Assembly: GCF_032586175.1 (NCBI RefSeq)
Contig: NZ_JAWHTE010000006.1
Location: 124,001-188,000, forward strand
DNA length: 64,000 nt
Source of the DNA: Ovoidimarina sediminis
GTDB taxonomy: Bacteria > Pseudomonadota > Alphaproteobacteria > Rhodobacterales > Rhodobacteraceae
Direction: 5' to 3'
Shown here in pieces: positions 16,096 through 24,203 of the stretch. A program made the position numbers and the translations under genes. A model generated the notes under the pieces. It ran no database searches and was not told the DNA's origin. It saw nothing but the letters and a program-made list of their open reading frames with translations. Each line of letters begins with the position of its first letter. Position 1 is the stretch's first letter.

Positions 16096-17274
16096 TCAGA
16101 AACGGGCGGGCGGCGTGGCGCGGGCGCGGGCCGGCGCGAAGGCGGGGGCCTTCATCGGTGTGGCGCGGGCCATGCGGGTCGTCCAGCGGCCTTCCTCGTG
16201 GGTGTAAATCTCGGCCCAGAGGCGGGCGGGGTGCGCCTCGGCCTGGGGCATTTTCACATGGGCGAGCGCGATGTTGCGCTTCGCCGTGGGGGACCAGACA
16301 CCGGAGGTGACGTGGCCCAGTTCGCGGTTGAACCGGTCGTAGATCAGCGCGCCGCGGGCAGGCTTGAAGCCTTCGATATCGAGCCGGAGCAGGCGGCTGC
16401 GCGGCGCCGCGCGGGCCGCGAGAAGCGCGCGGCGGCCGTTGAAATGCCCCTTGCCAAGATCGACCATGCGGCCGAACCCCAGTTCGAAGGGCGTGCGGCC
16501 CCGGTGCAGGCGTTCCGTCGCGTGAACCGGCTGGAAATCGACGCCCGCGGTCAGGAAACCCGCTTCGAGCCGGGCGATATCGACGGCCTCGTACCCGATG
16601 GCGCGGAGGCCCCGATGGGCGCCTGCCTTCCAGATCCTGTCCCAGAGCGGGAGGGCCGCGTCCCAGTCGCACCAAAGCTCGTAGCCCAGATCGCCGGTGA
16701 AACCGGTGCGCGAGACGAGAAGCCCGTCTTCGGGCGTAGCGAAGGCGAAGGGTTTGAGATCGGCGAGCGCGAGGCCCGCCGCCTCGAGAATGGCGAACGA
16801 GGTGGGGCCTTGCAGGGAGAAGCCGGCGACGGTGTGGCTTTCGTCGGTGATCGTCGCGTCGAAACCCCAAGCGGCGTCATCGAGCCAGCTGAGCATCGGT
16901 TCCTGGCAGCAAAGGCGCCAGTCATCCTCGCCCAGCCGGAAGAGCGTGCCGTCGTCGATGACATGGCCCGCCTCGTCGCACCAGAGCGTATAGCCCACCC
17001 GGCCCACCGCGATCTTGCGGATGTCGCGGGTGACCATGCGGTTCAGCATCGCCACCGCACCGGGGCCGGTGACGCGGTACTTGTGCATCGGCGAGATATC
17101 GAACAGCGAGGCCTGGTTGCGGAGCGCGAAATATTCGAACTCGACGCTGTCGAGGACGGAGGGCGCGATGTATCCCGCCCAGTCGTACCAGGCCATGGCG
17201 CGGCTTTGTTCGGCAAGCCGGTCGTGGACCGGGCCCGGCACGAGGCCGAGTTTCGGATCGGCGAAGATGCTCAT
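16096..17274 (-). CDS. GcvT-like aminomethyltransferase family protein
   Basis: A 392-residue stand-alone GcvT-fold protein. The N-terminal folate-binding domain includes LFDISPMHKYRVTGPGA and the C-terminal half carries GFTGDLGYELWCDWD and GGAP-less beta-barrel segments. Members of this family move one-carbon groups to tetrahydrofolate (glycine cleavage T protein, DMSP demethylase, sarcosine oxidase alpha C-terminus). It is not accompanied by gcvH or gcvP, so it is not the glycine cleavage enzyme. ATGA overlap with the flavoprotein upstream suggests it accepts a C1 unit or methyl group from that enzyme's substrate. Exact reaction unknown. Confidence 0.82.
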   Translation of the reverse strand: MSIFADPKLGLVPGPVHDRLAEQSRAMAWYDWAGYIAPSVLDSVEFEYFALRNQASLFDISPMHKYRVTGPGAVAMLNRMVTRDIRKIAVGRVGYTLWCDEAGHVIDDGTLFRLGEDDWRLCCQEPMLSWLDDAAWGFDATITDESHTVAGFSLQGPTSFAILEAAGLALADLKPFAFATPEDGLLVSRTGFTGDLGYELWCDWDAALPLWDRIWKAGAHRGLRAIGYEAVDIARLEAGFLTAGVDFQPVHATERLHRGRTPFELGFGRMVDLGKGHFNGRRALLAARAAPRSRLLRLDIEGFKPARGALIYDRFNRELGHVTSGVWSPTAKRNIALAHVKMPQAEAHPARLWAEIYTHEEGRWTTRMARATPMKAPAFAPARARATPPARF

Positions 17275-18794
17275 ACCCAGCCCTCCAGCACGGCCGCAGC
17301 GGCATTCCGGCCCGCAAGCCCCATCACGTCGCCGCCCGGATGGGTGGAGGCGCCGCAGAGATAGAGGCCGCGGGGGCCCATCGCGTAACGGCCCATCCCG
17401 TTGCCCGGGCGCAGGGCAAAAATCTGATCAAGCGCCAGTTCGGCGTGGTGCCAGTGGCCGCCCGCGGCGCCGGTTTCCGCCGCGATCCGGGTTGGCGGGA
17501 TGACCTGAAGCTCTTCCACCGCGCCCGGAAGGTCGGGCAGGGCGCGGGCAAGGGTATCGAGCGTGATCTGGCGCAGGCGGTCGCAGGCCGCATCGTCCCA
17601 GCCGCCGTCGAGATCGGCGGGGGCGTACTGGACATTGGCCGAAAGCCAGGGGCGGCCATCGGGCGCGGCGACGCAGGTGGCCTCGATCACCGGGGCCTCG
17701 GACAGGCTTCCGTATTTCGACGGCGTGAAGGCGGCCTCGACGTAATCCGCGGACGGCGCATAGACGAGGCGCGCGGCGGACAGATCGTCGGGCAGGCCGG
17801 GAACGCGCGGCGCGGTCAGGCGGAGGTTCACCTTCGCAACCGTGCCGCGGGTGCGCAGATGACGGATGCGGCGCGCGGCCTCGATATCGAAAGCTTCGGC
17901 CCCCGTCAGACCGAGGACGGATTTCGGGCCGAGGCTGCTGAGGACGCGGGGGGCCTCGATGATCTCACCGCCTTTGGTTTCGACGCCGGTCACACGATCA
18001 TCCTCCAGAATGATCCGGGCCACGGGCGTTCCGGTGCGGATCGTGCAGCCGGTTTTCTGCAGCGCCTCGTCGAGCCGACGGATGAGGTTCGGCATCCCGC
18101 CTTCGGGGCGGCGCACCTCGCCCCCGTGGCCCATGCGATAGATGAGCGTGAAGACGCTGCCCGGAGAGCGCGGGCCGGTGGCATTGCCCCGCACCGCGTC
18201 GGCGGCGAGGAGCCCGGCGAGGGGGCCGTCCGGCATCTCGTCGAGGATCAGATCGTAGGCGTTCGAGAGAAGCACCTGAAGGAAGCGGCGCATCTCGGGC
18301 TTGCCCATGCGCTTCAGGTCGAGCCCGAGGCGCGAAAGGCGCAGAAGCTGAGCGAGGCCCGGCTGCGACAGAAGCGTGCCGCCGCCCGGGGGCGGGGCCT
18401 CGGCCAGGCGGCGGAGAAGCGCGCCGTAGGTGACAAGCTGGCCGTGGAGGCGCTGGAAGGCGGGGCCATCGGCATGGGTTTCGCCCGAAAGGGAGGTCGC
18501 CCACCCGCCCCGGAGGACGATATGCGCGCCCCCGGGATCGAGCGCCACGGCCGGGAGTGGCGCGCCAAGCCCGAGCGTCGCGGGATCGATGTTGAAGGCT
18601 TTCAGGACCACGGGGCTGAGGTTCCACAGAAGCGGCGCAAGCTCTGGCCCGTCGTCGAGGCGGAGCGTGGCCATGCCGCCCGGGGCGGCGGCCTGTTCCA
18701 GCACGCAGACGGATTTTCCCGCCCGAGCGAGGGTGGCGGCGGCGGCAAGACCGTTGATCCCGGCCCCGATGACGATGGCATCAAAGCGGCTCAT
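17271..18794 (-). CDS. PYROXD2/phytoene-desaturase-like FAD oxidoreductase (second of pair)
   Basis: A 507-residue FAD enzyme. The N-terminal Rossmann motif is AIVIGAGINGLAAAATLARA, and the C-terminal signature LYLCGASTHPGGDVMGLAGR is shared with its neighbour and with PYROXD2/CrtI-like proteins. ATG at 18794 overlaps the preceding stop (ATGA); the longer frame upstream is not supported. With its paralogue (18791-20428) it may form a heteromer or act in sequence. No carotenoid genes are nearby, so carotenoid desaturation is unlikely; amine or N-methyl oxidation is more consistent with the GcvT-like and aminotransferase neighbours. Confidence 0.85.
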   Translation of the reverse strand: MSRFDAIVIGAGINGLAAAATLARAGKSVCVLEQAAAPGGMATLRLDDGPELAPLLWNLSPVVLKAFNIDPATLGLGAPLPAVALDPGGAHIVLRGGWATSLSGETHADGPAFQRLHGQLVTYGALLRRLAEAPPPGGGTLLSQPGLAQLLRLSRLGLDLKRMGKPEMRRFLQVLLSNAYDLILDEMPDGPLAGLLAADAVRGNATGPRSPGSVFTLIYRMGHGGEVRRPEGGMPNLIRRLDEALQKTGCTIRTGTPVARIILEDDRVTGVETKGGEIIEAPRVLSSLGPKSVLGLTGAEAFDIEAARRIRHLRTRGTVAKVNLRLTAPRVPGLPDDLSAARLVYAPSADYVEAAFTPSKYGSLSEAPVIEATCVAAPDGRPWLSANVQYAPADLDGGWDDAACDRLRQITLDTLARALPDLPGAVEELQVIPPTRIAAETGAAGGHWHHAELALDQIFALRPGNGMGRYAMGPRGLYLCGASTHPGGDVMGLAGRNAAAAVLEGWV

Positions 18795-20428
18795 GCGGCG
18801 TAGCCCCGCAGTTTCTTTCCGCTTGCCTCGCGCCGGAGGATCGTGCGCGCCGCATTTGCCCCCGGCGCGCCCATCACGCCCCCGCCCGGATGGGCGGAGG
18901 AGCCGCAAAGGTAAAGCCCGCGGATCGGGCTGTCATACTGGGAATACCCCGGCAGCGGGCGGTTGAAGAAGAGCTGGTCGAAGGTGAGTTCGCCCTGGAA
19001 GATGTTGCCTTCCGTGAGCCCGACCTCGTTTTCAAGCTCCAGGGGAGAGCGGACTTCCATGTGCAGGATGCGGTCGCGGATGTCGGGGCAGGCCACCTCG
19101 ATCTGGCCGAGGACGGTTTCGGCCATGGCCTTGCGTTGATCCTCTGTCCAGTTTTCGCCGGAGCGGATGCCGCCGACCTCGAGATCGTAGGGCGCGTATT
19201 GCACGAAGACCGTCATCATGTGCGCCCCGGCGGGCGCCATGGTGGGATCGATCTGGCTGGGGATCAGCATGTCGATATAGGGCCGTTCCGACCAGCGACC
19301 GACCTTCCAGTCGTCATAGGCGCGCTCAAGCTCCCACAGGCTTTCGGAAACGTGCATGTCGCCGCGGATGAAGCTGGCATGGTCGGGCGCGGCGGGGAAG
19401 GCGGGGAAGCGATCGAGCGCGATGTTGAGCTTGGCCGAGGAGCCGCGGATCTTGAACCGCTCCACCGCGCGGCGGAACTCGTCGGGCAGCGCGTTCGGGG
19501 CCACGTGTTTCAGGAAGGTGCGCTTGACGTCCATGTTGGAGGCGACGACGGGGGCGTGGAACTCCGTTCCGTCCTCGAGCGCGACGCCAGTGACGCGGCC
19601 GTCGCGGGTGAGGATTTCGGAGACGCCGGAGCCTGTGTGGATCGTGCCGCCGTGATCCTTCAGCGCCGCCGCGATGGCCGCCGAGATCGCGCCCATGCCG
19701 CCGCGCGCGAATCCCCAGGCGCCGATACCGCCGTCGATATCGCCCATGTAGTGATGCAGAAGCACATAGGCCGTGCCGGGCGAATAGACGCCAAGCCCGG
19801 TGCCGATGATCCCGGATCCGGCGAGGTGGGCCTTGATGAGATCGTTCTCGAAATGCTCATCGAGGAGGTCGCCGATCGACATTGTCCAGAAGCGCAGGGT
19901 CTCGCCCAGTTCGCGCTTGCCGAGGCCCCAGGCCTTCTTGACGAGATAGCCCAGTTCGCCGAGGTCGCGGGGCCGGATCGAGGCGGGATCGGGCGCGTCG
20001 CGCAAGAGGAAGGGCCGGATGAACCGGCACTGCCGCATGATCGCCTGGGAATAGCGGTGATAGGCGTCGGCGTCGCGGGGCGAGTGCCGCGCCATTTCGC
20101 GGCGGAGCGCGTTGTGATCGGAGTAATAGGCGAAGTAATCGCCACCGCGCGTGAAGCTTCCGCCGCCTTCGTAGGGGATGACCTGAAGCCCGTATTTCGG
20201 CAGGTCGAGATCGCGGGCGACCTCGCGCCGGAGAAGCGAGCAGACATAGGAGCAGTTCGAGTATGTCCAGCCTTCGTGGAGCGAGCGGCTGACCGCCGCG
20301 CCGCCGATCCAATCGTTCTTCTCGACGACGACCACCTTGAGCGCCGCCCGCGCAAGATAGGCCGCGGCGGTGAGCCCGTTATGGCCCGCGCCGGCCACGA
20401 TGACGTCATATCTGCGATTCTCGGACAA
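18791..20428 (-). CDS. PYROXD2/phytoene-desaturase-like FAD oxidoreductase (first of pair)
   Basis: A 545-residue paralogue of the next gene, with DVIVAGAGHNGLTAAAYLAR near the N terminus and LYLCGSSAHPGGGVMGAPGA near the C terminus. Start: an in-frame TTG at 20446 exists, but AAAGGGGAA sits 6 nt before the second TTG at 20428, which I prefer (MSENRRYDVIV). It is the first gene of the minus-strand operon and faces the TetR gene across a promoter region with a 22-bp palindrome. Predicted FAD-dependent oxidation of an amine or related compound with electrons to an unknown acceptor, possibly the quinone pool. Confidence 0.86.
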   Translation of the reverse strand: MSENRRYDVIVAGAGHNGLTAAAYLARAALKVVVVEKNDWIGGAAVSRSLHEGWTYSNCSYVCSLLRREVARDLDLPKYGLQVIPYEGGGSFTRGGDYFAYYSDHNALRREMARHSPRDADAYHRYSQAIMRQCRFIRPFLLRDAPDPASIRPRDLGELGYLVKKAWGLGKRELGETLRFWTMSIGDLLDEHFENDLIKAHLAGSGIIGTGLGVYSPGTAYVLLHHYMGDIDGGIGAWGFARGGMGAISAAIAAALKDHGGTIHTGSGVSEILTRDGRVTGVALEDGTEFHAPVVASNMDVKRTFLKHVAPNALPDEFRRAVERFKIRGSSAKLNIALDRFPAFPAAPDHASFIRGDMHVSESLWELERAYDDWKVGRWSERPYIDMLIPSQIDPTMAPAGAHMMTVFVQYAPYDLEVGGIRSGENWTEDQRKAMAETVLGQIEVACPDIRDRILHMEVRSPLELENEVGLTEGNIFQGELTFDQLFFNRPLPGYSQYDSPIRGLYLCGSSAHPGGGVMGAPGANAARTILRREASGKKLRGYAA

Positions 20429-20478
20429 GAGAGTTTCCCCTTTCAACCGGCTTTACACGGTCGGCGAGGCGTTGTAAA

Positions 20479-20500
20479 TTTATTTGAGCGCTCAAATAAA
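20479..20500. promoter_or_regulatory. 22-bp perfect palindrome, TetR operator
   Basis: TTTATTTGAGC followed directly by GCTCAAATAAA forms a perfect 22-bp palindrome whose TTGAGCGCTCAA core resembles BetI-type operators. It lies between the TetR start (20537) and the flavoprotein start (20428), well placed to repress both. A related GAGCGCG half-site follows at 20508-20514. Confidence 0.85.
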
Positions 20501-20536
20501 CTTTTTCGAGCGCGATATGCTCAGGCGAGAGGCCCG

Positions 20537-21163
20537 ATGACCGAAGTGGCAGAGAAGCGCCCACGCAAGGAACGCAAGGAAAACGCCGATCGCCGCCGCA
20601 GGCAGCTTCTGGATGCCGCGCGCCGGTCGATCCTGAAGAACGGGCTGGCGCGGACGACGCTGGCGACCGTGGCCACCGAGGCGGGGCTGAGCCAGGGCGT
20701 CGCAGTCTTCTATTTCAAGTCGAAGGGCGGGCTTCTGACTGCCGTCTTGCAGGACCTTTACGAAAGCTACGAGGTGCATTGGGCCGGGGCCCTCGACGCC
20801 GCCGGGCCTGATCCGAAAAAGCGGCTCTGGGCGCTGGTCGATGCAGATTTCAGCGTCGAGGCCTCGGGGCCCGATGTTCTGCCGCTCTGGTTCGCGTTCT
20901 GGGGGGAGCTTCGGTTCACCGAGGATTACGCCGTGATCGCCGAAGCCTTCGACGACCGCCGGTCGGACGCCGTGGCGGCAGTGTGGCGCGGGCTGATGCC
21001 CGAGGCCGACGCGTTAGAGGCGGCACAGATGGCGGAGTGGATGGATACGCTGACCGACGGCTACTGGCTTCGGCTGCACGTCTCGCCCGACACGTTCGAC
21101 CGCGAGGCGGCGCGGCTGGCCACGCGGCAATGCCTTGAGCGGCTTTTGCCCGACCTGGCCTAG
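20537..21163 (+). CDS. TetR-family repressor (BetI-like)
   Basis: A 208-residue TetR regulator with a basic N terminus and the helix-turn-helix TLATVATEAGLSQGVAVFYF (about residues 40-60), close in wording to BetI choline-sensing repressors. The C-terminal ligand domain is less conserved. GAGAGG precedes the ATG. It is divergent from the five-gene oxidoreductase operon, with a perfect palindrome in between, so it most likely represses that operon and itself until an inducing amine or betaine binds. Its TAG stop shares CTAG with the convergent gene at 21160. Confidence 0.93.
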   Translation: MTEVAEKRPRKERKENADRRRRQLLDAARRSILKNGLARTTLATVATEAGLSQGVAVFYFKSKGGLLTAVLQDLYESYEVHWAGALDAAGPDPKKRLWALVDADFSVEASGPDVLPLWFAFWGELRFTEDYAVIAEAFDDRRSDAVAAVWRGLMPEADALEAAQMAEWMDTLTDGYWLRLHVSPDTFDREAARLATRQCLERLLPDLA

Positions 21164-22452
21164 AGCCCCAGCCGGTCGAGGAACTTGAGACGGATGATTT
21201 CCGCCTCGACCGCGAGTTCGCGGGCAAAGGCGAACGGCAGGGGTTTCAGCGCGGTTACCGGGAAGTCGAGATCGTCCGGAGCCGCGCCGCCCGCCCAGCG
21301 CGCCAGGACGCGCCCCATCGCAGTGGCGATCGCGACGCCGCGGCCGTTGTAGCCGAGCCCCGTCATGATCCCCGGCGCAAGCTGATGCAGATGCGGGTAG
21401 TGATCGCACGTGAGCGCGACGAAACCGCCCCAGGCATAGGGCCACTCGACGCCTTCGAGCTGGGGGAAGAGTTCGGTCGAGACACGTTTCAGCCGGGCGA
21501 TCTGGCGTTCGGTGGAGGCGTCGTTGTAGGTGCCGCGCCCGCCCATGAGGAAGCGGCCCTGCGCATCCTTCCGGAAGTAAAGCAGAAGCCGCCTTGTGTC
21601 GGAAAGCGCGTTGCCCTCGGGCAGGATCGAGGCGGCGAGATTGTCGGACAGGGGCGCGGTGGCGACCTGGACGGACCGGACGGGCAGCACGGATTTCGCA
21701 AGCGGCCGGTCGAGATCGCCGGAATAGGCGTTGGTGCAGATCAGAACCTTTTCAGCGAGGATTGCGCCGTTCGGCGTGGTGACGCGGTAGCCGGTACCGT
21801 GGGCCTCGATCGCCGTGGCGGGGCTGTCGCCGAAGAGCCGGGCGCCCTGGGCCTCTGCCGCCGCGGCGAGGCCAAGGGCGTAGTTCAGGGGGTGAAGCAC
21901 CCCGCCCCGCCGGTCGATCACGCCGCCCTGATAGGCGTCGGTTCCGGTGAGTGCCGCCATCCTGTCGCGCGAGAGCACATCCATACCGCCGCCGTGATCG
22001 TCCCATTCGGCCGCGAGGGCGTGGAGGCCTTTCAGCGTCTTCGGCGTGTGCGCGGCACGCAGCCAGCCGGGGCGCGTGGCCTCGCAGGCGATATTGTGGC
22101 GGGCGATCAGATCGAACACCAGATCGCCCGCCTCGCCGGCCATGCGGATCATGCGACCGCCCCAGTCTTCGCCGAACTTCGCCCTGATGCCTGCGGGCCC
22201 ATCCTTCAGCCCGACATTGATCTGGCCGCCGTTCCGGCCCGAGGCGCCCCAGCCCGGGTGCTGGGCATCGGCCGCGGCCACCGAAACACCCGCCTCGGCC
22301 AGATGAAGCGCGGCGGAGAGGCCGGTGAAGCCCGCACCGATCACGGCGACATCGGCGCGCACCTCGCCCTCCACCGCGGGGCGCGGGGCGGGCTGGTTCG
22401 CCGTTGCCGTCCAGAGGCTGTTGGCGATCACCGGACGTTCGTTGACGATCAT
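21160..22452 (-). CDS. FAD-dependent amino acid/gamma-glutamylputrescine oxidoreductase-like protein
   Basis: A 430-residue DAO-superfamily flavoprotein. DVAVIGAGFTGLSAALHLAEAG (Rossmann fold, about 34-55) is followed by the WGASGRNGGQINVGLK segment found in PuuB-type gamma-glutamylputrescine oxidases and related enzymes; GYNGRGVAIATAMGRVLA near the C terminus binds FAD. AGAGG precedes the ATG at 22452. It is convergent with the TetR gene and 80 bp from the small plus-strand gene. Likely oxidises a primary or secondary amine to an aldehyde and ammonia; the precise substrate is not fixed by sequence. Confidence 0.87.
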   Translation of the reverse strand: MIVNERPVIANSLWTATANQPAPRPAVEGEVRADVAVIGAGFTGLSAALHLAEAGVSVAAADAQHPGWGASGRNGGQINVGLKDGPAGIRAKFGEDWGGRMIRMAGEAGDLVFDLIARHNIACEATRPGWLRAAHTPKTLKGLHALAAEWDDHGGGMDVLSRDRMAALTGTDAYQGGVIDRRGGVLHPLNYALGLAAAAEAQGARLFGDSPATAIEAHGTGYRVTTPNGAILAEKVLICTNAYSGDLDRPLAKSVLPVRSVQVATAPLSDNLAASILPEGNALSDTRRLLLYFRKDAQGRFLMGGRGTYNDASTERQIARLKRVSTELFPQLEGVEWPYAWGGFVALTCDHYPHLHQLAPGIMTGLGYNGRGVAIATAMGRVLARWAGGAAPDDLDFPVTALKPLPFAFARELAVEAEIIRLKFLDRLGL

Positions 22453-22532
22453 GGGAGGACCTCTGCCGCTTGCCATTCGCCGCCGCGCGCATAGGCTTGG
22501 CCTGTGATCCACGGGAACGAGGGGCCTTGCCG

Positions 22533-22862
22533 GTGCCGCAGCTTCTGAACCAGTTCGACCTGAAGCCCGGGGTGACGCGGGCGCGGTTCGATGCCGCGTG
22601 GGAGGCGTTCATCGCGCATCTGCTCGCCCAGGATCTTGCCGTATCGGGCGGGCCCCTGATGGCGCGGCAACCCGGAAGCGGTTTCGACACCGACAGCGCG
22701 CGGGAATATTCCCTGATGGGGCTGATCGCGTTTCGCGATCAGGCGCAGGCCGATGCGGCCTGGGAGGCGATCGAAACCAGGGCCGAGCCGCTGGGCCAGT
22801 TGCATCGTGCCGTCTTCGCGCTTGTGCATGATCCCGTCTTCACCTTCTGGACCGAACGCTAG
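22533..22862 (+). CDS. Small conserved hypothetical protein
   Basis: A 109-residue protein with no motif I can name with certainty; FDLKPGVTRARFDAAWEAFI and the late AEPLGQLHRAVFALVHD segment suggest an alpha-beta plait of the dimeric ferredoxin-like type. I use GTG at 22533 (GAGGGG upstream); an ATG at 22470 would add 21 residues unlike the rest. Its TAG stop overlaps the convergent amine oxidase stop by CTAG, which supports that the frame is a true gene. It is the only plus-strand gene among the minus-strand amine oxidation genes; function unknown. Confidence 0.7.
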   Translation: MPQLLNQFDLKPGVTRARFDAAWEAFIAHLLAQDLAVSGGPLMARQPGSGFDTDSAREYSLMGLIAFRDQAQADAAWEAIETRAEPLGQLHRAVFALVHDPVFTFWTER

Positions 22863-24151
22863 GAGATGGCGCGTGCCAGCGCCACTGCCGTTTTGCGCCC
22901 GCTTTCATGGGCGCCGTCGACAAGGGCGCAGCGGTCGCCCCCCGTCGCCTCGCCCGCGAAGAACAGCCGGTCGGCTAGCGGTGTTGCCAGCGCCTCGCGC
23001 GCGCCCCAGGCGCCCGGCCTGACGGAGCCATAGGCGCCATAGGTCAGCGGGTTGTCGGCCCAGTCGGTCGTGAACCCCCTGACGAAATGCTTCCGCGCGT
23101 CCGAGCCCACGAGGCGCACGAGGGCCTCGAGCGCATAGTCGACAACAGCCGCCTGCCCTTCGGCATAAAGCTCCCATGCGAATGGGCCGCCGATATTGCC
23201 GAAGAGGTAGTCGTGCCCGCAGGGCCAGGCGACGAAATAGCAGGCCTCGCCCTCGCGATCCTCGGGAATTCGGTAGGTGACCCAGTTGTTTTCGCCGAGC
23301 CCGAGACGGGCGCCGTCGAAGAGAAGCGGCACTTTCATCAGGAGGCCCATGGGGATGTTGGCGGCGGCCTCGCGTTTCCAGTCGGGCAACTTGGGAGTGA
23401 AGGCGATGGCGTCCGCGTTCAGTACGCCGGTTGCGACGGTCAGAAGGCAGGCTTTCGCAGCGATCGTGCCTTTCGTGGTTTCGACACGGACGCCCGTGCC
23501 CGACCAGTCGACCGACGTGACACGGGTGCCGAGGGATATGGGCAGGCCGTCGGCCAGCGTCGCCACTAGGGCGCCCAGGCCTTCGCGCACGATGAAGCTT
23601 GGCTGGCTGTCGATCGTGTTCCAGTGGCCCGCCGTCGAGAGTTCATCGAACCTCACCCCGTAATCCATCGCGCCCATCCAGGACTTGATGGTGGCCCCCC
23701 AGGGAACATCGGGCATGATGGTGGAGGCAGGCACATCCCGGCCTGCGCGCCCGGCCCGGTCGAACTCGCGTTCGATCGCGTCCCAGGCCCGGTCGAACGC
23801 GGCCCAATCGGCATCGTCCGCCCGCGCACCGTCCAGATCGAAGAGATCGACGTCGGCATTGGAGTGGTCGACCAGTGTGAAGCCCGCCTCGCGGCCGAAG
23901 GCGGTGAAAACGTTCTTGTCGGAGCCCGAGATCCAGGAGCAGCCGTGGTCGACCGGCGCCCCGAAGCTTTCGCTTTCCGTCCAGGCGCGGCCGCCCACGC
24001 GGTTTGCGGCCTCGACGATCACGAAGGAGACCCCGCGCCGGCGCAGTTCGCGCCCGGCCGCGAGGCCCGCGGCCCCTGCCCCGACGATCACCACGTCGGG
24101 ATTGGCCGGCAGATCGGCGGCCAGTACCGGCGCGCCTCCCGAGACGGTCAT
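22859..24151 (-). CDS. Flavin-containing amine oxidase, probably Tat-exported
   Basis: A monoamine/polyamine-oxidase-type FAD enzyme of 430 residues from ATG 24151. It has VVIVGAGAAGLAAGRELRRR, the NRVGGRAWT segment, and C-terminal FFAGEATGGDRCALVDGAHESG, all characteristic of the family. No Shine-Dalgarno precedes this ATG. The frame stays open upstream and encodes RLTRRTVLAG followed by a hydrophobic stretch ending APVLAAD, which looks like a twin-arginine signal; it would be translated only from an ATT at 24190 (443 residues), see the separate entry. Located after the bicupin gene in the same frame; predicted role is oxidative deamination of an amine, perhaps in the periplasm. Confidence 0.86.
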   Translation of the reverse strand: MTVSGGAPVLAADLPANPDVVIVGAGAAGLAAGRELRRRGVSFVIVEAANRVGGRAWTESESFGAPVDHGCSWISGSDKNVFTAFGREAGFTLVDHSNADVDLFDLDGARADDADWAAFDRAWDAIEREFDRAGRAGRDVPASTIMPDVPWGATIKSWMGAMDYGVRFDELSTAGHWNTIDSQPSFIVREGLGALVATLADGLPISLGTRVTSVDWSGTGVRVETTKGTIAAKACLLTVATGVLNADAIAFTPKLPDWKREAAANIPMGLLMKVPLLFDGARLGLGENNWVTYRIPEDREGEACYFVAWPCGHDYLFGNIGGPFAWELYAEGQAAVVDYALEALVRLVGSDARKHFVRGFTTDWADNPLTYGAYGSVRPGAWGAREALATPLADRLFFAGEATGGDRCALVDGAHESGRKTAVALARAIS

Positions 24152-24187
24152 GCCGGCGAGGACGGTGCGGCGGGTGAGGCGGGGCCC

Positions 24188-24203
24188 AATCGGTCAGCCT
24201 CCC
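24188..24203 (-). promoter_or_regulatory. Strong Shine-Dalgarno 7 nt before an in-frame ATT: candidate rare start
   Basis: On the minus strand GGGAGG (24198-24203) is followed after 7 nt by ATT (24188-24190), in frame with the amine oxidase and directly after the TGA stop of the bicupin gene (24194-24196). Starting here adds 13 residues containing TRRTVLAG and completes a Tat-like signal peptide. No ATG, GTG or TTG is available in frame between the stop and 24151. AUU starts are rare but known (infC). Confidence 0.5.

Noticed and set aside
16096..17274. Glycine cleavage T protein (gcvT proper)
   Set aside because: No gcvH or gcvP is nearby and the gene is embedded in an amine-oxidation operon.
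17271..20428. Carotenoid desaturase pair (CrtI-like)
   Set aside because: The PYROXD2-like ends and the GcvT, aminotransferase and PhyH neighbours do not fit carotenoid synthesis, and no crt genes are present.
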